Of a stretch of DNA of 64,000 nucleotides, positions 55,550 to 63,502 are shown one piece after another. A program made the translations under genes and the position numbers. Positions within the stretch are counted from its first letter, which is position 1. Every line of letters begins with the position of its first letter. Source of the DNA: Lysobacter enzymogenes (GTDB lineage: Bacteria; Pseudomonadota; Gammaproteobacteria; Xanthomonadales; Xanthomonadaceae); contig NZ_CP067396.1 in assembly GCF_023617245.1 (NCBI RefSeq), forward strand, positions 4,216,001-4,280,000, read 5' to 3'. The notes beneath the pieces were generated by a model. That model was not told the origin of the DNA and made no database searches. It saw only the letters and a program-made list of their open reading frames with translations.

Positions 55550-56167
55550 TCAGCGCTGTGAATGCCAGACCAGCACGGCGATCGCGACCGCCACCACGGC
55601 GGTGGCGATCCAGCCGATCGGCTCGATGTACCGGCGCAACGCGGCTTCGGCGCGCTCGCCGCCGATGCGGATCGCGAGCGCCAGCAGGTACACCCGCTTG
55701 GCCCGGCCGATGAACATGCTGGGCAGGTATTGCAGCATAGGCACGCCGACGATGCCCGACGCCCAGGTGAACACCTTCATCGGGATCGGCATGAAGCCGC
55801 CGAGCACCAGGAAGGTGAACACCGCCCACGGCGACTCGACCATCTTGGCCTGGACCGTGGCGATGCCGGCCTCGATCGAGGGCAGCATGCCCAACGCGGC
55901 GAACATCGGCTTGAGCGCTTCGAAGGCGTAATGGCCGAGCGCATAGCCGACCACGGCGCCGAGCATCGAGCCGACGATGCTCAAGGTCGCGAACCAGAAC
56001 GCGCGTTTGGGCTGGGCCACCGACATCGGCGCCAGCATCACCTCGGGCATGATCGGGAAGATGATCGCCTCGATGAAGCTCAGCCCGGTCAGGTAGGCCG
56101 GGGCGTGGCGGTGGCGGGCCCAGGAAATGGTGCGCTCGTAGAGCGGTCCGAAGATTTTCAATGCCAT
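55550..56167 (-). CDS. yqaA: YqaA-family inner-membrane protein
   Basis: The protein has 205 residues and belongs to the DedA/VTT-like YqaA group. It shows LSFIEAIIFPIMPEVMLAPM, a re-entrant segment typical for the family, then GSMLGAVVGYALGHYAFE and GGFMPIPMKVFTWASGIV. Members probably move lipids or ions across the inner membrane. The gene sits between pcm and nlpD as in relatives. Confidence 0.9.
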   Translation of the reverse strand: MALKIFGPLYERTISWARHRHAPAYLTGLSFIEAIIFPIMPEVMLAPMSVAQPKRAFWFATLSIVGSMLGAVVGYALGHYAFEALKPMFAALGMLPSIEAGIATVQAKMVESPWAVFTFLVLGGFMPIPMKVFTWASGIVGVPMLQYLPSMFIGRAKRVYLLALAIRIGGERAEAALRRYIEPIGWIATAVVAVAIAVLVWHSQR

Positions 56168-56241
56168 GCGGGAAGTCGGCCGAAGAAGCGGCCGCGCGGC
56201 CGCTGGATGGTCGGCGGCGGCCGCGCGGCCGCCGCAGGGGG

Positions 56242-56922
56242 TCAGTCGATCATGCCCGACAGCAGCGGCACGAACACCACCGGCGCGAGCGTGGTTTGGG
56301 CGACGTTGCCGTCCGCGTCCTTGCGCAGCTTGAGCAGCGACTGCGAGGAAGCGGCGCCGACCGGCGCGACCAGGGTGCCGCCGGGCGCGAGCTGCTCGGT
56401 CAGCGCGTCCACCAGCGCCGGCGCCGCGGCGGTGACGATGATCGCGTCGAACGGGCCGTTCTCGGGCCAGCCGATGCGGCCGTCGTCGTGCTTGCTGCGC
56501 ACGTTCAGGCCGAGCTGGCGAAAGCGCTTGCGCGCGGTGCGCAGCAGCTCGCCGATGCGCTCGACGGTATGCACTTCCAGCCCCAGCGCGGCCAGGATCG
56601 CGGCCTGGTAGCCCGAGCCGGTGCCGATCTCCAGCACCTTGGCCGGCGGGCCGTCCTCGAACAGCGCCTCGGTCATGCGCGCCACCACCCACGGCTGGGA
56701 GATGGTCTGGTTGTGGCCGATCGGCAGCGCGGTGTCCTCGTAGGCGCGCATCGCCAGCGCCTCGTCGACGAACAGGTGGCGCGGCACGGTGCGGATCGCG
56801 TTGAGCACGCGCTCGTCGCGGATGCCGGCCTCGCGCAAGCGCTCGACCAGGCGGTCGCGCACGCGCTGCGAAGTCAGGCCGCTGCCGATGGCCTCCGGCT
56901 GCAGGCGCATGCGCTGGATCAT
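56242..56922 (-). CDS. pcm: protein-L-isoaspartate O-methyltransferase
   Basis: The protein has 226 residues. Family motifs include RHLFVDEALAMRAYEDTALP and NQTISQPWVVARMTEAL, SAM motif VLEIGTGSGYQAAIL, and FDAIIVTAAAP. Pcm repairs isoaspartyl residues in aged proteins. The start overlaps the surE stop in ATGA (56919-56922). An internal ATG at MRLQPEA is a possible alternative start. Confidence 0.96.
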   Translation of the reverse strand: MIQRMRLQPEAIGSGLTSQRVRDRLVERLREAGIRDERVLNAIRTVPRHLFVDEALAMRAYEDTALPIGHNQTISQPWVVARMTEALFEDGPPAKVLEIGTGSGYQAAILAALGLEVHTVERIGELLRTARKRFRQLGLNVRSKHDDGRIGWPENGPFDAIIVTAAAPALVDALTEQLAPGGTLVAPVGAASSQSLLKLRKDADGNVAQTTLAPVVFVPLLSGMID

Positions 56923-57713
56923 GCCGCGCTCTCCGCCTTGGGCGCGTCCAGCGACGCGGCCAGGCCGCCGACCCAGCTGGCGACCTGCTCCAGGGCCTGG
57001 TAGCGGGTCAGGTCGACATGGATCGGGGTGATCGAGATGTTGCCGGTGCGCACGGCATGGAAATCGGTGCCGGCGCCGGCGTCGGCCTCGGCGCCTGCCG
57101 GGCCGATCCACCACCACTGGCGCCCGCGCGGATCGCGCTGCGGGATGCAGGCCTCGGCGCGGTGGCGGTTGCCCAGGCGGGTGACCTCGAAACCGGCGAC
57201 CTCGTCCCACGCCAGGTCGGGCACGTTGACGTTGAGGATGGTGTCGGCCGGCAGCGGATCGGTGCGCAGGCGGGCGATGATCTCGACCGCCGCGCGCGCC
57301 GCGGTTTCGTAGTGGCGGCCGTCGTGATCGGCCGCGGCCAGCGACATCGCCACCGCCGGCAGGCCGAGGAAGCGGCCTTCCATCGCCGCGGCGACGGTGC
57401 CGGAATAGATCACGTCGTCGCCCATGTTGGCGGTGGTGTTGATGCCGGAGACGACGATGTCGGGTTCCAGCTCGAGCATGCCGGCCAGGGCCACGTGCAC
57501 GCAGTCGGTCGGGGTGCCGTAGACCCGCCAGGTCGTCTCGTCGAGGCGGGCGACCCGCACCGGCATGTCCAGGGTCAGCGAATTGCTCGCGCCGGAGCGG
57601 TCGCGGTCGGGCGCGACCACCAGCACTTCGTGTCCGGCCTCGCGCAGCCCCTGGGCGAGGATGCGGATGCCGGGCGCGTCGACGCCGTCGTCGTTGCTGA
57701 CCAATACGCGCAT
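56919..57713 (-). CDS. surE: 5'/3'-nucleotidase SurE
   Basis: The protein has 264 residues. The N terminus MRVLVSNDDGVDAPG holds the metal-binding Asp pair. VYGTPTDCVHVAL and VSGINTTANMGDDVIYSGTV are diagnostic. SurE removes phosphate from nucleoside monophosphates and short polyphosphates. It is the first gene of the surE-pcm-yqaA-nlpD run and is divergent from the luxR-type gene. Confidence 0.97.
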   Translation of the reverse strand: MRVLVSNDDGVDAPGIRILAQGLREAGHEVLVVAPDRDRSGASNSLTLDMPVRVARLDETTWRVYGTPTDCVHVALAGMLELEPDIVVSGINTTANMGDDVIYSGTVAAAMEGRFLGLPAVAMSLAAADHDGRHYETAARAAVEIIARLRTDPLPADTILNVNVPDLAWDEVAGFEVTRLGNRHRAEACIPQRDPRGRQWWWIGPAGAEADAGAGTDFHAVRTGNISITPIHVDLTRYQALEQVASWVGGLAASLDAPKAESAA

Positions 57714-57887
57714 GAGACTCCGCTGACGGAAAGACAGACGTGGGGGAGCCCCGGATGATACCCGATAGGGCCGCGGGCTTCCCGCGCGGGCGTGTCGCGA
57801 GCGGGCCGCGGCCTTGCCTGGCGCGCGTTTCGGCGCGGCGCGGCGGTTCGCCGCGGGCGCGTCGAAGGTGCGCTGCTGCCCGGTTGC

Positions 57888-57926
57888 GATCTGAGATCGG
57901 CGGCACGCGGCGTGCGTATGTATGAT
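57888..57926 (+). promoter_or_regulatory. palindrome and -10 box before the LuxR gene
   Basis: GATCT-G-AGATC (57888-57898) is a perfect palindrome, and TATGAT (57921-57926) could be the -10 box. With a start of transcription near 57933 the palindrome centre is near -40, the position where LuxR-type activators usually bind. Confidence 0.45.
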
Positions 57927-57964
57927 GGCCCGAACCCGCCGGAACGCAGGTGATCAGGCACGGC

Positions 57965-58705
57965 ATGGAGTATTGGGACCATATCGATCGAGTGCTGCGC
58001 GCTGCGACGTTGGACGAGGTCAAGTCGGTGACCTCGGCCTTTTCCCGCGCGGTCGGCTTCCACAACCACGGCTACGCGACCAAGCTGCGCGAGCCGCTGC
58101 CCGGCGGTTCGGATTTCGTGTTCTTCGAGGACTTCGACAGCGACTGGTCGAAGACCTACCCGGCGCTGGCCGCGCCCGACGCCGAGCGCAGCGACCCGCG
58201 CATCACCCTCTCGCGCGAGGGCCTGCCCGCGGTGGCCTGGAACTCGCGCGGCCGCACCACCTGGGAACCGCGCCCGCAGCTGTACCAGATCGGCCGCCGC
58301 ACCCTGATGGCGGCCGGCGAATTCGGCCTGCACGGCGGCATCACCGTGCCGAGCTGGTCGCCGGGCACGCAGTGGTCGTTCACCACCTTCACCGTCAATG
58401 CGCTGGCCGATCCGCGCGAACTGGTGCCGACCCTCGGCCAGGCGGTGTACTTCGTCAGCTGCATGCACGCGGCGATGGACCGGCTGCTGCGCCGGCCGCG
58501 CCACGCGCCCAAGCTCAGCGAGCGCGAATGCGAGGTGCTGCGCTGGTCGGCGGTCGGCAAGACCTCGTGGGAGATCTCGATGATCCTGCAGATCAGCGAG
58601 CGCACGGTGAACTTCCACCTGCAGCAGGTGGCGCGCAAGCTCGGGGTCAAGGGCCGGCGCGCGGCCTGCGCGCGCGCGGTCGCGCTGGGATTGATCGCGT
58701 TGTAG
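57965..58705 (+). CDS. LuxR-family regulator (solo)
   Basis: The protein has 246 residues from ATG 57965; an in-frame GTG at 57950 is possible. An autoinducer-binding domain (about 1-170) has YATKLREPLPGG, SDPRITL and VAWNSRG. It is followed by a LuxR helix-turn-helix (about 178-240) with LSERECEVLRWSAVGKTSWEI and ERTVNFHLQQVARKLGV. No luxI-type synthase is nearby, so it is a LuxR solo. Lysobacter has a known solo, LesR, that affects antifungal production and lysis; whether this is LesR needs a comparison. It stands alone, divergent from surE. Confidence 0.9.
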   Translation: MEYWDHIDRVLRAATLDEVKSVTSAFSRAVGFHNHGYATKLREPLPGGSDFVFFEDFDSDWSKTYPALAAPDAERSDPRITLSREGLPAVAWNSRGRTTWEPRPQLYQIGRRTLMAAGEFGLHGGITVPSWSPGTQWSFTTFTVNALADPRELVPTLGQAVYFVSCMHAAMDRLLRRPRHAPKLSERECEVLRWSAVGKTSWEISMILQISERTVNFHLQQVARKLGVKGRRAACARAVALGLIAL

Positions 58706-59176
58706 CCGTACGCCGCGGCGGCCGGCGCGGGCTTTGCCGAATCGGCCGGTTCGCTGTCGTGCGCGCGCACCCCGTGCGGCGTGTCGCGCGACAGCCTCGC
58801 CATGCGCCGACACCCTGCCGCCTCTCGACGATCCTCGTTGCGAGGCACGCCGGAACGCATTCAGCCCTGGCCTTTCGCCGCGTCTTTCGCCGCGCCCCGG
58901 CGACTGTCACTTCTGACAGGACCGCCCTCGCCCATCGCGCGTAGCGTGATGAACTACGCGTTCGCGGCACCCTCGACTGCGCGCCGACGGCGCGAGGGGA
59001 CAGCGCAGCGCGTGCCGCGCTTTTCGATCTGCGCGTTTCAATCCGCGCGCTTCAATCAGTGTTTCCCCGGTGACGGCCCGATACCGACGGGCCGCAAGTC
59101 CCATGGAAGGGCCGGGGCTTTCTTTTTCCCCGATCGCCGCGCGCCGCCTTCGCCGCGCGACGATTATCCTGTGCCG
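58706..59176. other. 471-bp region without a gene
   Basis: No reliable frame is seen. The region holds an inverted repeat CGCGTAG (58938-58944) / CTACGCG (58954-58960) and a GC-rich segment followed by TTTCTTTTT near 59117-59125 that may be a weak terminator. TATCCT (59165-59170) lies very close to the Smr start. Confidence 0.45.
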
Positions 59177-59761
59177 ATGACGTCCCACCCCGACCGCCCC
59201 GAAGACGCCGGCGACGACGACGACGCGGCGCTGTTCCGCGCCGCCATCGGCGAGGTCCGCCGCCTGCCCGAGGCCGCGCTGCCGCCGGCCGCGCCCAAGC
59301 CGCGCCCGCGTCCGCGCATGGCCGAACGCGACGAAGCCCTGGCGCGCGAGGAATTCCGCCACGCCCTCGACGAACAGTTGCTGGAAGCCGGCGACGCGCT
59401 GAGCTATCGCCGCGACGAACTGCCGCCGAAGGTGTTCGCGCGGCTGCGCCGCGGCGAGATTTCGGCGCAGGAAGAACTCGACCTGCACGGCAGCCCCGTG
59501 CGCGAGGCCGAAGCGCTGCTGCGCGCCTTCCTCAACGACGCGCGCAGCCACGAACTGGGCTGCGTGCGCATCATCCACGGCAAGGGCCGCGGCGGCGGCA
59601 ACGACTTCCTCGACAGCCGCGGCCTGCCGGTGCTCAAGAACCTGGTCGACCGGATGCTGCGCCAGCGCGCGGACGTGCTGGCGTTCCATTCCGCGCCGCC
59701 CGCGCAGGGCGGGACCGGCGCGGTGGTGGTGTTGCTGGCGCGGCCGCAGCGCCGACGCTGA
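59177..59761 (+). CDS. Smr-domain protein
   Basis: The protein has 194 residues. An acidic, Pro-rich N-terminal half leads to a C-terminal Smr domain (about 95-190) with EELDLHGSPVREAEALLRAF and the hallmark RIIHGKGRGGG. Smr domains act as nucleases in MutS2 and RNA-cleaving proteins. This stand-alone form is the SmrA/SmrB type, of which SmrB cleaves mRNA at collided ribosomes in E. coli. It lies between luxR and truD and converges with a small lipoprotein gene. Confidence 0.9.
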   Translation: MTSHPDRPEDAGDDDDAALFRAAIGEVRRLPEAALPPAAPKPRPRPRMAERDEALAREEFRHALDEQLLEAGDALSYRRDELPPKVFARLRRGEISAQEELDLHGSPVREAEALLRAFLNDARSHELGCVRIIHGKGRGGGNDFLDSRGLPVLKNLVDRMLRQRADVLAFHSAPPAQGGTGAVVVLLARPQRRR

Positions 59762-59794
59762 GCGACGGCGCCGCGGCGCGCGACGCGGGCGCGC

Positions 59795-60043
59795 TCAGTG
59801 GGTGGCCTGCGCCACCGCCGCGCCGCGCTTGGGCGGAGGATTGACCCAGACCAGGCCGATGCCGCGGCGACGGGCGATGCGCTCGACCTGAGCGACATAG
59901 ATCTCATCGCGCGTCAGCGGTGCGGACTGCGGCGCGCCGACCGCGGCCGGCTCGACATAGGCGCTCTTGCTCTGGGTCCCGGCGCAGGCGGCCAGCCCCA
60001 GGACGGACAACGACAGGACGGCAATACGCAAGCAGGCGTTCAT
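59795..60043 (-). CDS. small lipoprotein, unknown
   Basis: The protein has 82 residues. A signal with lipobox GLAAC is followed by a short mature chain with REDI-free sequence LTRDEIYVAQVERIARRRG and VWVNPPPK. It is probably an outer-membrane lipoprotein. No family is recognised. The neighbouring Smr gene ends 33 bases away on the opposite strand. Confidence 0.75.
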   Translation of the reverse strand: MNACLRIAVLSLSVLGLAACAGTQSKSAYVEPAAVGAPQSAPLTRDEIYVAQVERIARRRGIGLVWVNPPPKRGAAVAQATH

Positions 60044-60323
60044 GGCTCCGGCTCCCTGACGTGTGGGCCCGGACGCGGAATCGAGGCCGGGCGGCAACCG
60101 CGTTTTCGCGGCTGTCGATTCGGCTTATACGCCGCCCGTCGGCGCGGGCCAGTGCCGGCATTCACCACCCGACGAGCGGTCGCGCGGCGCGCGCGAATGC
60201 GCAATCCAGGGCAAGCGCGGACGCGCGGGAAACCCGTCGGCGGCGGCCTCGGGCCGGTGCGATCCATGCCCGGCGGCCAGCGCAAACCCGCCGTGCGCGG
60301 GCGCGACCGCGACGCCGGCCGGA

Positions 60324-61385
60324 TCAGCGCGCGCCGTCGATCGCGCCCAGCTCGGCCAGCACCACGGTGGCGTAGGCGCCGGCCGGCAACGCGAAGCCCA
60401 GTTCCAGCGCGCCGTCGTCGAGCCAGCGCCATTGCAACGACTCCGCGCGCAGCCGCAGCGCGCGCCGCTCCTGCTCCAGCCCGGCCGCTTCCAGGCCGGC
60501 GCGCAGCGCCAGCGCCTGCTCGTCCTGCAACGCGGCCAGTTCCAGCGCGCGCACCGCGCCGGCGCTGCGCAGTTCGCCTCGGCCCCACAGCGGGCCGCTG
60601 GGATGGATGTCGCTGCCCGCCAGGCGCTCGGCCAAGGCCTCGCTCCACGGTTCCGGCCCGAACACGCTGCGGCTGCCGGCCAGCGACCACACCTCGCCGT
60701 CGAGGCCGGCGCCGTCGCGCAGGCCGGCCCAGCTGCCGTCGCGCACGCGCGCGGCCAGGGCGCGGTTGAACAGTTCCGAACGCGCGGCCGACAACAGCAG
60801 GCTGCGCTGCTCGCGGCGCACGCGGCGGCCGGCGAACATCGCCAGCGCGTTGGCGACGTTGTCGCCGTCGCGGCCGAAGCGCTGTTCGCCGAAATAGTTG
60901 GGCACGCCGTCGGCGACGATCGCGCGCAAGCGCCGTTCGACCGCGTCGCGCTCGCCGTCCACGTCGCGCAAGGCCAGCACGAAGCGGTTGCCCGCCAACG
61001 CGCCGCGCGGCAGTTTCTTCGCATGCCAGTGATGTTCGAGCACGCGCAGCTCGTCGCTTTCCAGCTCGGCCAGCGCCGGCGCCACCCGCTTGGGCAGGTG
61101 CACGCTGAAGCGCTGCACGGTCACCGCGTGGCGGTCCTTGAGCCCGGCGTAGCCGATCGCGACCTCGCCCACGCCCGCCCATTGCGCCAGCCGCTTGGCC
61201 GCGAAGGCGGTGTTCATGCCGCGCTTCTCCACGGTCAGCAGCAGGTGCTCGCCGCTGCCGCTGGCGGCGAACGACGGCAGTTCCTCGACTCGGAAATCCT
61301 CCGGCGCGCTGCGGATGCGCGCGCGCAGCGCCGGCGCGCCGTGCGCGCGCGGCAGCCCGCCCAGGCCGTTGTCGTCGCCGCTCAT
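60324..61385 (-). CDS. truD: tRNA pseudouridine(13) synthase
   Basis: The protein has 353 residues. It starts with the EDFRVEE motif, and the catalytic Asp is D84 in GYAGLKDRHAVT. GVPNYFGEQRFGRDGDNV is a further TruD signature. It makes pseudouridine 13 in tRNA-Glu. The ATG at 61385 overlaps the ispF stop in ATGA. In E. coli the order is also ispF-truD-surE; here two small genes and a LuxR gene separate truD from surE. Confidence 0.97.
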   Translation of the reverse strand: MSGDDNGLGGLPRAHGAPALRARIRSAPEDFRVEELPSFAASGSGEHLLLTVEKRGMNTAFAAKRLAQWAGVGEVAIGYAGLKDRHAVTVQRFSVHLPKRVAPALAELESDELRVLEHHWHAKKLPRGALAGNRFVLALRDVDGERDAVERRLRAIVADGVPNYFGEQRFGRDGDNVANALAMFAGRRVRREQRSLLLSAARSELFNRALAARVRDGSWAGLRDGAGLDGEVWSLAGSRSVFGPEPWSEALAERLAGSDIHPSGPLWGRGELRSAGAVRALELAALQDEQALALRAGLEAAGLEQERRALRLRAESLQWRWLDDGALELGFALPAGAYATVVLAELGAIDGAR

Positions 61386-61861
61386 GCGCCCACCAGCAGG
61401 CACACGGCCGTCGCCGCGATGCCCTCGCCGCGCCCGGTGAAACCGAGCTTTTCCGAAGTGGTGGCCTTGACGCTGACCGCGTCCACCGCGATGCCCAGGT
61501 CCGCGGCGATCGACTCGCGCATCGCCTGCGCGTGCGGGCCGACCTTGGGCCGCTCGCAGATCACGGTGACGTCGCAGTTGCCGACCTTGTAGCCGCGCTT
61601 CGCGATCAATTCGTTGCAATGGCGCAGGAACGTGCGGCTGTCCGCCCCGCGCCAGCGCTCGTCGCTGGGCGGGAAATGCTTGCCGATGTCGCCTAGCGCC
61701 AACGCGCCGAGCATCGCGTCGCACAGCGCGTGCAGCACCACGTCGCCGTCGGAATGGGCGATCACGCCGCGCTCGTGCGTCACGCGCACGCCGCCGAGCA
61801 TCACGTGGTCGCCGTCGCCGAATGCGTGGACGTCGTAGCCTTGGCCGATGCGGATGTTCAT
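61382..61861 (-). CDS. ispF: 2-C-methyl-D-erythritol 2,4-cyclodiphosphate synthase
   Basis: The protein has 159 residues. It starts MNIRIGQGYDVHAFG with the zinc ligands D and H, and contains AHSDGDVVLHAL, GDIGKHFPP and KATTSEKLGFTGRGEG. It performs the fifth step of the MEP isoprenoid pathway. It lies between ispD (164 bases upstream) and truD (overlapping). Confidence 0.98.
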   Translation of the reverse strand: MNIRIGQGYDVHAFGDGDHVMLGGVRVTHERGVIAHSDGDVVLHALCDAMLGALALGDIGKHFPPSDERWRGADSRTFLRHCNELIAKRGYKVGNCDVTVICERPKVGPHAQAMRESIAADLGIAVDAVSVKATTSEKLGFTGRGEGIAATAVCLLVGA

Positions 61862-61923
61862 TGTCGAGAAGTGAGTGGAGAGGAGTGAGCGAAAGCAGGA
61901 GCAGCGGTCGAGAAGCGAGTGTA

Positions 61924-62021
61924 GAGAAGTGAGTGCAGAGAAGTGAGGAGTGAGCGAAAGCAGGAGCGGGAGCGGCGGAGCGCGCTTTCGCTCGCCCCTC
62001 ACTTCTCTGCGCTCACTTCTC
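61924..62021. repeat. purine-rich repeats with inverted arms between ispD and ispF
   Basis: GAGAAGTGAGTGCAGAGAAG... (61924-61947) faces a near-perfect reverse complement at 61998-62021. In between, and just before at 61881-61903, GAGGAGTGAGCGAAAGCAGG is repeated. The fold would give a stem of about 24 pairs within the ispD-ispF transcript. Confidence 0.8.
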
Positions 62022-62025
62022 GCCT

Positions 62026-62706
62026 TCAATGCCGGCCGATCAGATACTCGGCCAGCGCCAGATCCGCCGGCGTGGTGACCTTGAGATTGTCCTCGCGCCC
62101 TTCCACCAGCCAGGGCTGGACGCCGCTGCGCTCCATCGCCGAGGCTTCGTCGGTGACGGCGACGCCGGCGCGGGCGGCCTCGGCCAGCGCCGCGGTCAGC
62201 GCGCCGCGGCGGAACGCCTGCGGGGTGAACGCGCGCCACAGGCCTTCGCGCGGCTCGGTGCCGACGATGCGGCCGCGGCCGGCGCGCTTGAGCGTGTCGC
62301 GCAGCGGCGCGCCGAGGATGGCGCCGTCGGGCGCGGCCTCGGCGGCGGCGATCAGCCGGCCGATGTCCTCGCCGCGCAGGTTCGGGCGCGCGGCGTCGTG
62401 GACCAGCACCAGGGCGTCCTCGCCGACCTGCGGCGGCAGCGCACGCAGCGCCGCCAGCACCGAGTCGGCGCGCTCGTTGCCGCCGGTGCAGCGCAGCACC
62501 GGCTTGCCGAGCAGTTCGCTCCAGCCCGGCCACAATTCGTCGCCGGCCGACAGCGCGACCATCGCCCCGGCCACGCGCGGGTGCGCGAGCAGCGCGGTCA
62601 GCGCATGTTCGATCAGCGGCTTGCCGGCGATGCGCAGGTACTGCTTCGGGGTGTCGCCGCCGAAGCGTTGGCCGCGGCCGGCGGCGGGGAGGACGGCCCA
62701 GATCAT
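62026..62706 (-). CDS. ispD: 2-C-methyl-D-erythritol 4-phosphate cytidylyltransferase
   Basis: The protein has 226 residues. The nucleotide-binding start MIWAVLPAAGRGQRFGGDTPKQYL is typical, and LVLVHDAARPNL and the TDEASAME segment are intact. It couples CTP to MEP in isoprenoid synthesis. It follows ftsB across a 292-base gap rich in simple repeats. Confidence 0.97.
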   Translation of the reverse strand: MIWAVLPAAGRGQRFGGDTPKQYLRIAGKPLIEHALTALLAHPRVAGAMVALSAGDELWPGWSELLGKPVLRCTGGNERADSVLAALRALPPQVGEDALVLVHDAARPNLRGEDIGRLIAAAEAAPDGAILGAPLRDTLKRAGRGRIVGTEPREGLWRAFTPQAFRRGALTAALAEAARAGVAVTDEASAMERSGVQPWLVEGREDNLKVTTPADLALAEYLIGRH

Positions 62707-62766
62707 GCGGTGCTCATCGCGTGGTATCGAAGCCCGGGCCGCCGACGGCGCGTGCGCGTCGCGGAA

Positions 62767-62813
62767 GCGAAAGCGAAAGCGAAAGCGAAATGGATTCCGG
62801 CGTTCGCCGGAAT
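62767..62813. repeat. GCGAAA hexamers followed by a small palindrome
   Basis: Four copies of GCGAAA (62767-62790) run into TGG and then ATTCCGGCG-TT-CGCCGGAAT (62794-62813). This combination lies between ftsB and ispD and resembles a mobile intergenic palindrome seen in many proteobacteria. The rest of 62707-62998 has short repeated words such as GATCGCC and no gene. Confidence 0.7.
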
Positions 62814-62998
62814 GACGGAGTGTCGGATCGCCGCATCGGGGTATGGGATCGCCACGACCGAGCGTGCAATCGCCGCGACGAGGGATCGAACCGCCGCCTC
62901 GGATCGCGGACCGCAACGGCGCGCCGCGCGATCGCGACGCTGGAACGCGGCATCGCGACGAGCGGGCCAGGCAGCGCAGCGACGGCGCGCCGCCCGGC

Positions 62999-63481
62999 TC
63001 AATGCTGCACCGGCGCCGGCATCGGATGCGGTTCGGGCGTCGACGGCGGGACCTCGGTCGGCGGCTCGTCGACCTGCTCTTCCAGCGACGGCTCCTCGTC
63101 GGCCGCATCCTGGCCCGCGGCGGCGCCGTTCTGCACCGCGTTGACCGCGGCCGCGGCGTTCGGGCCCGGCGGCTGCGGCCTGGCCTCGACCACGCGATAG
63201 AAGGTCTCGCCGGGCTTGATCATGCCCAGCTCGCTGCGCGCGCGCTCCTCCACCGCCGCCTCGCCGGACTTGAGGTCCTCGACTTCGGCGGCGAGCGCGT
63301 CGTTGCGTTGCTGCAGCCCCTGGTTCTCGCGGGTCTGCCCGTCGACCTGGGCCTGCAGCGCGGCGACGCTGCCGCCGCCTCCGCCGCCGGCCCACCACAG
63401 CCGGTACTGCAACGCGGCCAGCAGCGCCAGCAGCGCCAGCGCCACCACGCCCAGCCACGCCTTGCGCGACTTCTCGGCCAT
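62999..63481 (-). CDS. ftsB: cell division protein FtsB
   Basis: The protein has 160 residues. An N-terminal membrane helix (WLGVVALALLALLAALQYRLW) precedes a coiled coil (about 38-75) and the conserved GMIKPGETFYRVVE. FtsB joins FtsL and FtsQ at the septum. E. coli FtsB has 103 residues; here a Gly-rich loop after the helix and an acidic/Pro-rich tail of about 55 residues are added. It follows eno by 21 bases. Confidence 0.95.
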   Translation of the reverse strand: MAEKSRKAWLGVVALALLALLAALQYRLWWAGGGGGGSVAALQAQVDGQTRENQGLQQRNDALAAEVEDLKSGEAAVEERARSELGMIKPGETFYRVVEARPQPPGPNAAAAVNAVQNGAAAGQDAADEEPSLEEQVDEPPTEVPPSTPEPHPMPAPVQH

Positions 63482-63502
63482 ACCGGTTCCGTCGGCCGCG
63501 CC

